Assembly: GCA_014377915.1 (NCBI GenBank) | Contig: JACMOT010000628.1 | Coordinates: 1-34,142 of the forward strand | Length of the DNA stretch: 34,142 nt | Direction: 5' to 3' | Source of the DNA: Tardiphaga sp. | GTDB lineage: Bacteria; Pseudomonadota; Alphaproteobacteria; Rhizobiales; Xanthobacteraceae | In this document: piece by piece, positions 17,099 to 25,079 of the stretch | How positions within the stretch are numbered: position 1 is the stretch's first letter | Layout: each line of letters begins with the position of its first letter | Notes under the pieces: model-generated | Database searches by the model: none | The model's input: only the letters and a program-made list of their open reading frames with translations | What the model was told of the DNA's origin: nothing | Program-made: the position numbers and the translations under genes

Positions 17099-18073
17099 CT
17101 ATTGCTGCGTCACGCCCGCCGCTTTGATGGCATCGCCCCACAGGGCGATATCGGCCGCAATAGTATCGCTGAATTCCTTCGGGCTCGAGCCGATTGGCTC
17201 GACGCCGTAGCCGTTGAGGCGCTGCAGGATCATCGGGTTCTTCACCGCGTCGCGGGCGCCAGCGGCGAGCACGTCGAGGATCGATTGCGGCGTCCTGGCC
17301 GGCGCCACGAGTCCGTTCCAAGTCTCCGACCGAAATCCGGCGTAGCCGGATTCGGCGATGGTGGGAACATCGGGCAGTTGCATGACGCGTTTGGTGCCCG
17401 ACACAGCCAATGGGCGCAGTGCATCCCCGGCATGGGGCAATGCTTCTGAAAGATTGCCGAAATACACGGGCAACTGATTGCCGATCACGTCGGTGATGGC
17501 GGGCCCGCCTCCCTTGTAGGGGACATCAACCATGTCGAGACCGGCGCGCTTCAGAAACAGCACCATGGTCAGATGGCTGAGGCTGCCGCTGCCGCCCGAG
17601 GCATAGGACAACTGGCCGGGCCGTGCCTTCACATAGGCGACGAAGTCCTGAATGGTCTTCGGTTCGAACTGCGGATTTGCGACAAGGCAAAACGGGTTGG
17701 ACGCGATGTTGCTGATCGGGGCAAAATCCTTTGCTGGATCGAATTTGGTCGGCTGCAGTACCGGCAGGATCCCGATCTGCGAAACGGTCACCATCAGTAA
17801 GGTATAGCCATCCGGCGCCGCGCGGGCGACGAGGTCGGCAGCAATCGCGCCCCCGGCGCCGACCTTGTTCTCGATCACGAAGGTCGCCCCCAATTGGTCG
17901 CCGAGATATTGTCCCACGAGGCGCGCAATGCCGTCGGTATTGCCGCCAGCGGCGAAAGGCACGATCAGTTTCACCGGCCGGGTCGGCCAATCACCAGCCC
18001 ATGCGCGCACGGGTAGGGCGCTTGTCAATCCGGCTACCAGCAGGCCCTTCGAAAAGCTTCGTCGTGTCGTCAT
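17099..18073 (-). CDS. Tripartite tricarboxylate transporter (Bug/TctC) substrate-binding protein
   Basis: This 324-residue periplasmic solute-binding protein is of the Bug family. The N-terminus MTTRRSFSKGLLVAG resembles a Tat signal, with cleavage near WAGDWP. The family hallmarks follow: WPTRPVKLIVPFAAGGNTD, VIENKVGAGGAIA, ARAAPDGYTLLM, SYASGGSGSLSHL and VPYKGGGPAITDVIGNQ. Such proteins bind small carboxylic acids with high affinity. The tctA and tctB membrane-subunit genes are not nearby, so it is an orphan receptor, as is common in this family. It is the third gene of a minus-strand set after the isomerase-like and monooxygenase genes, so its ligand may be the compound those enzymes break down. 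Confidence 0.93.
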   Translation of the reverse strand: MTTRRSFSKGLLVAGLTSALPVRAWAGDWPTRPVKLIVPFAAGGNTDGIARLVGQYLGDQLGATFVIENKVGAGGAIAADLVARAAPDGYTLLMVTVSQIGILPVLQPTKFDPAKDFAPISNIASNPFCLVANPQFEPKTIQDFVAYVKARPGQLSYASGGSGSLSHLTMVLFLKRAGLDMVDVPYKGGGPAITDVIGNQLPVYFGNLSEALPHAGDALRPLAVSGTKRVMQLPDVPTIAESGYAGFRSETWNGLVAPARTPQSILDVLAAGARDAVKNPMILQRLNGYGVEPIGSSPKEFSDTIAADIALWGDAIKAAGVTQQ

Positions 18074-18165
18074 TCCGGCTCCATCCTTCGTCGGAGATCG
18101 CAGCCTGCCGCCCTCGGAACCCGTTCACCTATCGTGTGTGATCGCAGGTTTGGGCCTGTCGTCAT

Positions 18166-19359
18166 TCAGTGGATGGCTTCGGCCGCGCGCAGCCCTTCGA
18201 ACATCGCGGTCCGCATCAAAAAGGCGCGCGCTTTCGCCGGATCGGCGGCGATTTCGCGAATCTCGTTCAACCGCACCGCGCGCTTCGCGAGGTCCTTCTC
18301 TTCCAGCAACTGCTTGTTTGAAATCGTCATCGCCTGCAGGAAGGCGTTGGCCACGTGCCGGCGCTGCCGGTCATAAAGATCGAGCAGGTCGTCGCTTTCA
18401 CCGTTCAGCACACGGCTGATCTTGTCGCCGAGGCTGAAAGCGTCATGGATGCCGAAGTTCATACCCATGCCGCCGAGCGGGTTGTTGACGTGAGCGGCAT
18501 CGCCCGCAAGCAGGGCGCGCCCTTGGCGATAGCTTGCCGCCACGCGCTGATGCACGGTGTACAGATTGGTATGGACTATCTGGTAGGGCTCGTCGCTGGG
18601 AATGAAGCCCTGCAGCCGTTGCTCGGCATGACCGGAATCGAGCAAGTCCGCGGCCGCGGCTTCCGGTATGGTCGGAAACACGACGCGCCACAGCCCGGGT
18701 GGACCGCCGCCCGGTACCTTGAAGATCGCGCACCACTCCCGGGGATCCGAGACGTAGCAGCTCAGCGCATAGCCTTGCCTGGCGAAGTCGGTAGTGGTGG
18801 TGATCACCAGGAAGCGTTCCTGGTAGGTAAAGCCGTCGAACGGGATGTCTTGCGATTTGCGCACCGCGCTGCGACCGCCGTCGGCTCCGATCACATAGGC
18901 GCCCTCGAATGACGATCCGTCGGAAGTGGTCACCGTCACGCCGGTGGCGGTTTGCGAAACCGCTTCTACGGCGGAGCCGTAGTGAATTTCGAAACCGCTG
19001 CGTTCGGACAGGATGTCCGTCAGAATGGCGACCAGCTTGTGCTGTTCACACTGCAGCCGATAGGGAAAGGGCGTGATGTCGGCGAGGATACCGAGGTCGA
19101 ACTCGGCGATGATGCCCTCCTCGCGCCCGCGGAACTGCCATTGCGGACACACTATGCCCATTTCGTGCAGACGCCGGGTCACGCCGCTCTCGGAGTACAT
19201 CTCCAGCGTCGGCGGATGAAAAGTCGCCGCACGCGGATCTTCCGAGACCTCTGATCGACTCTCCAGAACCACCACCGGCACCCCGGCTGCGGTGAGGGAC
19301 AAGGCCGCCGTCAACCCGGAGGGACCGGCGCCCACGATGATGACCCGCTGGTTCGACAT
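18166..19359 (-). CDS. FAD-dependent aromatic-ring monooxygenase (class A flavoprotein)
   Basis: This 397-residue cytoplasmic flavoprotein hydroxylase is of the PHBH/UbiH type. The N-terminal Rossmann motif is VGAGPSGLTAAL (Gly10, Gly12, Gly15). The middle shows YVIGADGGRSAVR, and the C-terminal FAD ribityl motif is LLAGDAAHVNNPLGGMGMN. Using NAD(P)H, such enzymes hydroxylate phenolic or heteroaromatic acids. The substrate cannot be fixed from sequence. The start is ATG 19359, only 8 bases after the stop of the upstream isomerase-like gene, indicating an operon. Together with a maleate-isomerase-family protein this recalls nicotinate-type or hydroxylated-aromatic degradation, but no ring-cleavage dioxygenase gene is next to it. 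Confidence 0.88.
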   Translation of the reverse strand: MSNQRVIIVGAGPSGLTAALSLTAAGVPVVVLESRSEVSEDPRAATFHPPTLEMYSESGVTRRLHEMGIVCPQWQFRGREEGIIAEFDLGILADITPFPYRLQCEQHKLVAILTDILSERSGFEIHYGSAVEAVSQTATGVTVTTSDGSSFEGAYVIGADGGRSAVRKSQDIPFDGFTYQERFLVITTTTDFARQGYALSCYVSDPREWCAIFKVPGGGPPGLWRVVFPTIPEAAAADLLDSGHAEQRLQGFIPSDEPYQIVHTNLYTVHQRVAASYRQGRALLAGDAAHVNNPLGGMGMNFGIHDAFSLGDKISRVLNGESDDLLDLYDRQRRHVANAFLQAMTISNKQLLEEKDLAKRAVRLNEIREIAADPAKARAFLMRTAMFEGLRAAEAIH

Positions 19360-19367
19360 GTTGATCT

Positions 19368-20111
19368 CTAAAACTCTTCGAGAATGCGACCGTACCCAAA
19401 GACGCGGTCCTCGACGCCGCAGCGGCGCAGGGCGTCCCAGTAGGTTACGACATTCATCGCCAGCACCGGCTTGCCGAGCCATCGTTCGGCTTCCGCCGCC
19501 ACCGCGGCATTGGCAAGATTGGTGCCGACCTGAAGGATGGCGTCGATGTCGTTATCATCGATGTCGCGCAGCACCTGCATCAGGGTTGTCGCAGTGACCT
19601 CGGCGATGGCGAATGGCGAGGCGCATTTCAGGCCGACGAGGCGCACGATCTCGAAGCCGGCTTCGGCGAGAAAGTCGTGGACGATTTCGTCACCCTTCGG
19701 CTGGTGCGGCGTCAGCACGGCAATCCTTTTGGCGCCGAACTTGCGCAGTGCCGTCGTGCCGGCGGTCGATCCCATGGAGACGCCGACACCGGCGCGCTCC
19801 TCGAGATCCTTCTGCAAGGCGTTGCCGCCGGCGACGCCACCGGTGAAGGCCTCGATGGCGACGCCCATGATGATGTGGTCGGGGCGGCAGGTCTTGACCT
19901 GGTCGATGGCCGGACCAATGCCGTCGCGCATCCGCTGCATGTGTTCGGCAAAACCCTGATCGCTGGCCTGGATCGGCTGGTTGCTGATGGTCAGCCGCGC
20001 CACGTGGTTGGTGACGCCGCGCGGACGCAGGTCCTCGCATTCCGGGCCGACCACGGTGTTGGTCGATGGCACAACAATGCCAATCTTCTTGCGGAAACCT
20101 AGTGCATCCAC
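19368..20111 (-). CDS. Maleate cis-trans isomerase / Asp-Glu racemase superfamily protein
   Basis: This 247-residue protein belongs to the superfamily that includes maleate isomerase, arylmalonate decarboxylase and EutA-like proteins. The N-terminus GIVVPSTNTVVGPECEDL, the glycine-rich AGTTALRKFGAKRIAVLTPHQP and the C-terminal QVGTNLANAA and PVLAMNVVTYWDALR are diagnostic. The two catalytic cysteines of maleate isomerase seem absent: the expected positions read GVAIEAFTGG and QVGTNLAN. The chemistry may therefore differ. I chose GTG 20111 because GGTGGAG lies 8 bases upstream; a TTG at 20132 would add seven residues. It is the first gene of the operon, so the promoter should lie in 20112-20326. 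Confidence 0.82.
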   Translation of the reverse strand: MDALGFRKKIGIVVPSTNTVVGPECEDLRPRGVTNHVARLTISNQPIQASDQGFAEHMQRMRDGIGPAIDQVKTCRPDHIIMGVAIEAFTGGVAGGNALQKDLEERAGVGVSMGSTAGTTALRKFGAKRIAVLTPHQPKGDEIVHDFLAEAGFEIVRLVGLKCASPFAIAEVTATTLMQVLRDIDDNDIDAILQVGTNLANAAVAAEAERWLGKPVLAMNVVTYWDALRRCGVEDRVFGYGRILEEF

Positions 20112-20326
20112 GGGAACTGCTCCACCGGTCAATATGCTATCGATCTGCCGTCATCCTAGGAGGTCGCATACCCTATGAAAATTGGCGATTGGCAAAGCCT
20201 GATTTCGAATGTCGCGAAGCATCGAACGCGATCTGCTCAGTCTTTGGGCCAGGGTTGGCGTGCAACACGTCACGCCGCCGCAGGATGCGGCAATTGCTCG
20301 ACGTCGCGCAGATATCGGGCTCTGCG

Positions 20327-21628
20327 CTACCCCAGCGCGACTTCCTCGACCTCGCTGGCCAGCACCTTGTCGATGCGGCGACCGTCGAGATCCATGATCT
20401 CGAAGCGCCAGCCATGCGCCACGATCTGATCGCCAACGTCGGGAATCTTGCCGAATTCCTGCAGCAGAAATCCCGCGAAAGTCTGATAGGGACGCTGCTG
20501 CAGCGGCAGTTCGATGCCGAGCAGGGCGCCGAATTCGACCGCCGGCATCCAGCCCGAGATCAGATAGGAGCCATCCTCGCGTTTGAAGAAGGCGGCTTCG
20601 GCGGGGCCGTCCTCGGTGTGGAACGAGCCGACGATGGATTCCAGAATATCCGCCGATGTCACCACGCCCTGGAACACGCCGTACTCATCATGCACCAGGC
20701 CCATATGCACCGGCGAGTCGCGCAGGATCGCGACGACGTCACGGGCATCGACTGAATCCGGTATCACCGGTGCCTCGACCACCAGCTTGCGGATATCGGG
20801 AGTACCGCCGGACAAAAACACGTCGAGCAGGTCCTTGGCCTGGATGATACCGATCGCGGAATCGCGGTTGCCATCGAACACTGCGAAGCGCGAATGGCTG
20901 CTGCCGGCAAGTTCGGCATGAATGTCCTCGATCGAATCCGACAGGTCGATCAACGCCACCTCATGGCGCGGCGTCATCACCGCGCCGACGGGGAGATCGC
21001 CGAGCCGCATCACGCCGGCGATCATCTCCTTCTCGCCGGGCTCCAGCACGCCGGCGGTTTCGGCTTCGGTGACCAGCGTGCGGATCTCCTCCTCGCTGAC
21101 TTTTTCCTCGGCTTCACCGCGCTGGCCGAGCAGCCACAGCAGCCCCTTGCCGGAACGGTCCAGCAGCCATACCAGCGGCAGCGAGACTTTCGCCAGCAAT
21201 ACCATCGCCGGCGCGACGCGCACGGCGACCGCCTCGGGATCGCGCAGCGCAATCTGCTTTGGAACCAACTCGCCGACGATCAGCGAGGCATAGGTGATGA
21301 ACGAGACCACGATGCCGACGCCAAGCGTATCGGCCAGCCGCTGCGACAGGCCGTATTCAACCAATAGATTGGTGAGGCGCTGGCCCAGCGTCGCGCCGGA
21401 AAAGGCACCGGACAGTACGCCGATCAGCGTGATGCCGATCTGCACCGTCGAAAGGAACTTGCCGGGATCGGACGCCAGCGCCAGTGCGCGGCGGGAGCCC
21501 CTGACGCCTTTTTCGACAAGGCCGGCGAGACGGGCCGGGCGGGACGAAACAATGGCCAGCTCCGACATTGCGAGCAGGCCGTTGACGACGATCAGGACCG
21601 TGACGATCCCGAGTTCAACAGATAACAC
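20327..21628 (-). CDS. CNNM/CorC-type hemolysin-family membrane protein (DUF21-CBS-CorC_HlyC)
   Basis: This 433-residue inner-membrane protein starts with the DUF21/CNNM domain (about residues 1-190: ELGIVTVLIVVNGLLAMSEL, VQIGITLIGVLSGAFSG, YASLIVGELVPKQIAL). A CBS pair follows (about 195-335, from VMTPRHEVALIDL through VHDEYGVFQGVVTSADILE), then a C-terminal CorC_HlyC domain (about 350-430). The family is linked to Mg/Co efflux or homeostasis; the name hemolysin is historical. GTG 21628 is chosen because AAGAAGGA at 21635-21642 is 6 bases upstream and the protein then begins as homologues do. An ATG at 21667 would add 13 residues. Confidence 0.9.
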   Translation of the reverse strand: MLSVELGIVTVLIVVNGLLAMSELAIVSSRPARLAGLVEKGVRGSRRALALASDPGKFLSTVQIGITLIGVLSGAFSGATLGQRLTNLLVEYGLSQRLADTLGVGIVVSFITYASLIVGELVPKQIALRDPEAVAVRVAPAMVLLAKVSLPLVWLLDRSGKGLLWLLGQRGEAEEKVSEEEIRTLVTEAETAGVLEPGEKEMIAGVMRLGDLPVGAVMTPRHEVALIDLSDSIEDIHAELAGSSHSRFAVFDGNRDSAIGIIQAKDLLDVFLSGGTPDIRKLVVEAPVIPDSVDARDVVAILRDSPVHMGLVHDEYGVFQGVVTSADILESIVGSFHTEDGPAEAAFFKREDGSYLISGWMPAVEFGALLGIELPLQQRPYQTFAGFLLQEFGKIPDVGDQIVAHGWRFEIMDLDGRRIDKVLASEVEEVALG

Positions 21629-22346
21629 GTTTTTTCCTTCTTGGATGAGATTCTCATCATAGCGCATCCCCCCAATATTCGCCAATCCGCACAACCTATT
21701 GGCGCGTAAACATTATATGCATTGTTGATCAATGTGACGCCGGGCGGGAATGATCGGCCCGCACTCAAAAAAGACGAAATACGTTGTCTCGTGGCATCAG
21801 CGTGAGTTCGTGCCGTTCAATGAACTGTTCCGGTGCGTTGGCGTCGGCGCAAGCTTGTATCGCTCCGAAGTTATCGTGGTGGAACCATCCGCCCCAGATA
21901 ATGCCATCGCTCCCATTCATATGTGTCAAGGGCAAACAGGTCTGTGACCCGCATCGAAGCTCGTGCGTTACAAAAAACTCCGGATGTATGTACCATATTC
22001 AACGCTTGTCGCGTTGTTACGAAACGATAGCTTCTCGAGCGGCTTGCCGACGTTGTGGTACTCCCACGATGCATTCTTCCGGCGATACCATCTGGCACCG
22101 CTCGCGATCGTGCTGGTCGCGCTGGTATCGGTTCCGCCGCTCGCAAGCTGCGGCAAATCGATCCAAGACATTATCAGGTGACGCCGAACAGGCGCAGGGT
22201 CAGCTCGACAATCGCCAAGGCGGTGCTGGCGCAATGCGATCTGGATCGCGCCACCACGCGGCGCTCTGTGCCGTTTCTGCCCGACAAGGTCCAGACCGCG
22301 ATGCGGCGGGCCTGATCCTGGGGCAGCACAGCTATCCTCGCCTCGG
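21629..22346. other. Long intergenic region with no confident gene
   Basis: These 718 bases lie between the divergently transcribed CNNM/CorC-type gene and the cyclase gene. I find no gene I can defend. A plus-strand open frame ending at 22181 contains a lipoprotein-signal-like stretch (APLAIVLVALVSVPPLASC, ending with Cys near 22153) that then stops after GKSIQDIIR. This could be a truncated lipoprotein gene remnant. The section 21750-22080 looks less GC-rich than its surroundings. The promoter for the minus-strand CNNM gene should lie close to 21650-21760, but no clear boxes stand out. Confidence 0.5.
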
Positions 22347-22455
22347 CCTCATCCTGAGGAGCGCGCTCTTGCGCGTGTCTCGAAGGATGGGTGATATGTC
22401 GCAGAGTTTCACGCCCTATGGTTCGAGACGGCGCAACGGCGCCTCGTCACCATGA
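22347..22455. repeat. Pair of inverted REP-like palindromic repeats
   Basis: Unit 1 (about 22347-22389) runs from CCTCATCCTGAGGAGC through a GCGCGCTCTTGCGCG core to GTCTCGAAGGATG. Unit 2 (about 22414-22455) is the same kind of element in the opposite orientation. Read on the minus strand it runs from TCATGGTGACGAGGCGCC to CGTCTCGAACCATAGGG. Each has outer arms that pair (CATCCT/AGGATG; ATGGT/ACCAT) and an inner GC stem. Such elements are frequent between genes in Bradyrhizobium and Rhodopseudomonas by my recollection. The pair sits just before the cyclase start. Confidence 0.75.
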
Positions 22456-22476
22456 CGCGCCTCTACGGAACCCCCG

Positions 22477-23736
22477 ATGGACACCACCCTTCGCCTTGAA
22501 CTGATGAGCTGGCTGGTCAGCGCCGGGCTGACCGCGCTGCCGGAAAACGACCTGATCCGGGGCTTCTGCGAGCGCGCCCGCGTTGGCGGGCTCGACGTCT
22601 CGCGCGGGCTCGTCTTCATCGACACGCTGCATCCGATCTTCGAGGGGCGTGGCTTTCGCTGGAACGACACCGAGACCAACGAGAGCGACGTCTTCGAATA
22701 TGGCTCGACCGATCATGGCGAGGCGGCCACCAACTGGCGCAAATCGGCGTTCTTCCACATGCTGGAAAACGGCCATGACGAGTTGCAGATCAATGTCGCC
22801 GATATCGAAACCCTGAACTTCTCCATCATGGGCGACCTGGTTAGGAACGGCCACCGGCATTGCATCGCCTTCCTGCATCGCTTCGGCGAAGCCGGCTCGA
22901 TGGGGCAGATGGATTGCCTGTATTCCTACTGGGCGACGCGGCGCGAGAGCGGCTTCGAGCCGCGGGAACTGGCGGCGTTGCGCGATCTGGTGCCGGTACT
23001 GGGCCTCGCCATCAAGTCGGCGGCGCAGGTCCAGATCGCGCGCACGCTCGGCCGGGTCTATCTCGGCCGCGATGCCGCCGAACAGGTGCTGCGAGGCCGG
23101 ATTACCCGCGGCGTCACCGAGCGTATCAAGGCGGTGCTGTGGTTCTCGGATCTGCGCGGCTCCACGGCGATCAGCGAAGCCATTGGCCCCGACGAGATCA
23201 TTCCGTTTCTCAACGACTACGCCGAAGCCTCGATTGCCGCGATTCATGATTCCGGTGGCGACGTCCTCAAGCTGATCGGCGACGGCGTGCTGGCGATGTT
23301 CACCGGCGAGGACATGGCCGCCGCCAAACGCTGCGCGCTGCGTGCCGAACACCAGTTCCGCGAGAATATCGTGGCGCTCAATGCCAGGCGTTCGGCGGCC
23401 GACCGGCCGGTGACCTCGGCCTATGTCGGCCTGCATGTCGGCGAAGTATTTTACGGCAATATCGGCAGCGACGACCGGCTCGACTTCACGGTGGTCGGCC
23501 CCGCCGTCAACGAGGTCAGCCGCATTGCCTCGATGTGTGCATCGGTTGACCGGCCGCTGCTGACCTCGACGGCGTTTCAGAGCGGCCTCGACACCACCGG
23601 GCAAGGCTACCTCGTCTCCACCGGCCGCTTCGCGCTGCGCGGCATCGGTCGCGCCCAGGACCTCTATACGCTCGATCCGGAGTTGAATTCGGATGCTGTC
23701 ATCGCCGGCAAGTACGAGCGCTATCTGGCAGGCTAG
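22477..23736 (+). CDS. Class III adenylate/guanylate cyclase with N-terminal sensory region
   Basis: This 419-residue soluble protein probably makes cAMP. The C-terminal class III cyclase domain begins near residue 215. The metal-binding aspartates are Asp225 in WFSDLRGST and Asp269 in LKLIGDGVLAMF. The base-selecting pair is Lys265 and Asp336 (DFTVVG), and the transition-state residues are Asn345 and Arg349 (NEVSR). All catalytic positions are therefore kept, with Lys/Asp favouring ATP. The N-terminal 200 residues lack membrane helices and may be a regulatory domain of unrecognised type (VFIDTLHPIFEGRGFRWN, LQINVADIETLNF). Nitrobacteraceae carry many such cyclases. The stop overlaps the end of the convergent MFS gene by 4 bases. 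Confidence 0.92.
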   Translation: MDTTLRLELMSWLVSAGLTALPENDLIRGFCERARVGGLDVSRGLVFIDTLHPIFEGRGFRWNDTETNESDVFEYGSTDHGEAATNWRKSAFFHMLENGHDELQINVADIETLNFSIMGDLVRNGHRHCIAFLHRFGEAGSMGQMDCLYSYWATRRESGFEPRELAALRDLVPVLGLAIKSAAQVQIARTLGRVYLGRDAAEQVLRGRITRGVTERIKAVLWFSDLRGSTAISEAIGPDEIIPFLNDYAEASIAAIHDSGGDVLKLIGDGVLAMFTGEDMAAAKRCALRAEHQFRENIVALNARRSAADRPVTSAYVGLHVGEVFYGNIGSDDRLDFTVVGPAVNEVSRIASMCASVDRPLLTSTAFQSGLDTTGQGYLVSTGRFALRGIGRAQDLYTLDPELNSDAVIAGKYERYLAG

Positions 23737-24950
23737 GCCGGCATCGCTTTCGCCCGCATGGTGTAGACGGCGAGTGCCAGCAGGGTCGCCAGCACCAGCA
23801 CCAGGCCTAGCGCCAACGTCGCTGACGGCACGATGGTCGCGGCCAGCGTCACGCCGATCGCGGCGCCCATCATCTGCCAGAAGCCGAGCAGGGCCGATGC
23901 CGCGCCAGCGTGAGTCCCGAATGGCGACAGCGCCTGCGCGGTGCCGAGCGGATTGACCACGCCCATGCCGAGCAGGAACACGCAGATGGCGACGATGAAA
24001 GCGACGACATTGCCGTTGCAATACGCGACCGCCAGCGTCGCGATGCCGCCGGCGCTGGCCAGAATGAGTCCGATCCGGATGGCGCGGTCGAGGCCGATGC
24101 GCGGCGCCAGTTTCGCCGCCAGCATGCCCGAGCCGAACACCATCACCACGGAGCCGGCGAAGAACAGGCCGAGCGCGATCGGCGTGAACGCAAAGCCTTC
24201 GATCAGGATGCGGGGCGCGGCGGAGAACATCGAGAACAACGCGCCCATGATCAGGGCCACGGTGGCCGCCGGGATCAGGAAGTGGCGATTGGCCGACAGT
24301 TTCAGATAGGTCGCGCCAATCGCCAGCGGGTTGAGCGGGATCCGCGTCGAGCGGTGGGTTTCGCCAAGTACCACGGCAAAGGCGATCGCCGACAGCAGCG
24401 CGAACACGCCGACAAAGACGAAGTCGGCGCGCCAGCCGAAATAATGATCCAGCCCGCCGCCGAGCAGCGGCGAGAAGCCGGGCGCCGCCGCCTGCGCGAT
24501 CATCACCAGCGTCAGCGCGCGCGCCAGCGCGGCGCCGGTGAACAGGTCGCGGGCGATGGCGCGTGACAAGACCGAGGTGGCACAGGCGCCGGCCGCCTGC
24601 ACCGCGCGACCGACCAGCAGCGTCGGCAGGTCGTGGGCGAGGCCGCACCACACGCTGCCCATCGCGAACACCGCGAAGCCGGCCAGCACGGGAATGCGGC
24701 GGCCATAGCGATCGGAGATCGGTCCGACCAGCAATTGCCCAAGCGCGAACACCAGCAGGAAGATCGTGATCGACGCCGTCACCGCCGGCGTGGTGACCTT
24801 GAGTGATACCGCCATCCGCGGCAGCGATGGCAGCAGGATGTTGGTGGCCAGCGTGCCCATCGAGGCGAGCGCCGCCAGCACCGCGATCTGCGCGGCCGTC
24901 GAGGAGGACGCCGGCACGGAGTCGGATCTGTCGATCAACTGCATGGTCAT
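23733..24950 (-). CDS. MFS multidrug efflux transporter, Bcr/CflA type
   Basis: This is a 405-residue inner-membrane proton antiporter of the major facilitator superfamily with about 12 transmembrane helices. The N-terminal half reads like DHA1-type Bcr/CflA exporters: TNILLPSLPRMAVSLKV in helix 1-2, motif A as GPISDRYGRRIPVL, and motif C-like segments around AAAPGFSPLLGG. Substrates are unknown; the family exports bicyclomycin, sulfonamides and other drugs. The start is ATG 24950 (MTMQL), with an alternative ATG two codons later. A perfect 14-bp palindrome 24 bases upstream probably binds its regulator. The gene ends 4 bases inside the convergent cyclase gene. Confidence 0.9.
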   Translation of the reverse strand: MTMQLIDRSDSVPASSSTAAQIAVLAALASMGTLATNILLPSLPRMAVSLKVTTPAVTASITIFLLVFALGQLLVGPISDRYGRRIPVLAGFAVFAMGSVWCGLAHDLPTLLVGRAVQAAGACATSVLSRAIARDLFTGAALARALTLVMIAQAAAPGFSPLLGGGLDHYFGWRADFVFVGVFALLSAIAFAVVLGETHRSTRIPLNPLAIGATYLKLSANRHFLIPAATVALIMGALFSMFSAAPRILIEGFAFTPIALGLFFAGSVVMVFGSGMLAAKLAPRIGLDRAIRIGLILASAGGIATLAVAYCNGNVVAFIVAICVFLLGMGVVNPLGTAQALSPFGTHAGAASALLGFWQMMGAAIGVTLAATIVPSATLALGLVLVLATLLALAVYTMRAKAMPA

Positions 24951-24973
24951 GATTTGGCCCCAAGAATTGATGG

Positions 24974-24987
24974 ATGATGTACATCAT
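24974..24987. promoter_or_regulatory. 14-bp perfect palindrome upstream of the MFS exporter gene (operator candidate)
   Basis: ATGATGTACATCAT is its own reverse complement and lies 24 bases before the MFS start codon at 24950. On the minus strand an AT-rich segment, TATTATATG, directly abuts it, so it would overlap a promoter -10 region. The ATGTACAT core recalls operators of dimeric winged-helix repressors (PadR, GntR or MarR families). No regulator gene is adjacent. Confidence 0.5.
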
Positions 24988-25079
24988 ATAATATGGGCTG
25001 AAAAGCAGGGAATGATTGGGGAAATCAGATTTCGCGATATCGGGCGCGGGGATTTGCCCGATTTTCGCCGCAAGCCCTG

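Noticed and set aside
20175..20429. Plus-strand frame with an excellent AGGAGGT site before ATG 20175
   Set aside because: After about 25 codons it becomes Arg/Ser-rich and runs antisense into the CNNM/CorC-type gene. A short leader peptide remains possible but unsupported.
21963..22181. Possible lipoprotein gene (APLAIVLVALVSVPPLASC)
   Set aside because: The mature part would be only about ten residues and the N-terminal 50 residues do not look like a signal peptide. Mentioned as a possible remnant only.
22447..24987. 846-codon minus-strand open frame across the cyclase and MFS genes
   Set aside because: It is out of frame with the real MFS gene and antisense to the cyclase gene. The translation is low-complexity Arg/Ala/Asp, typical of high-GC shadow frames.
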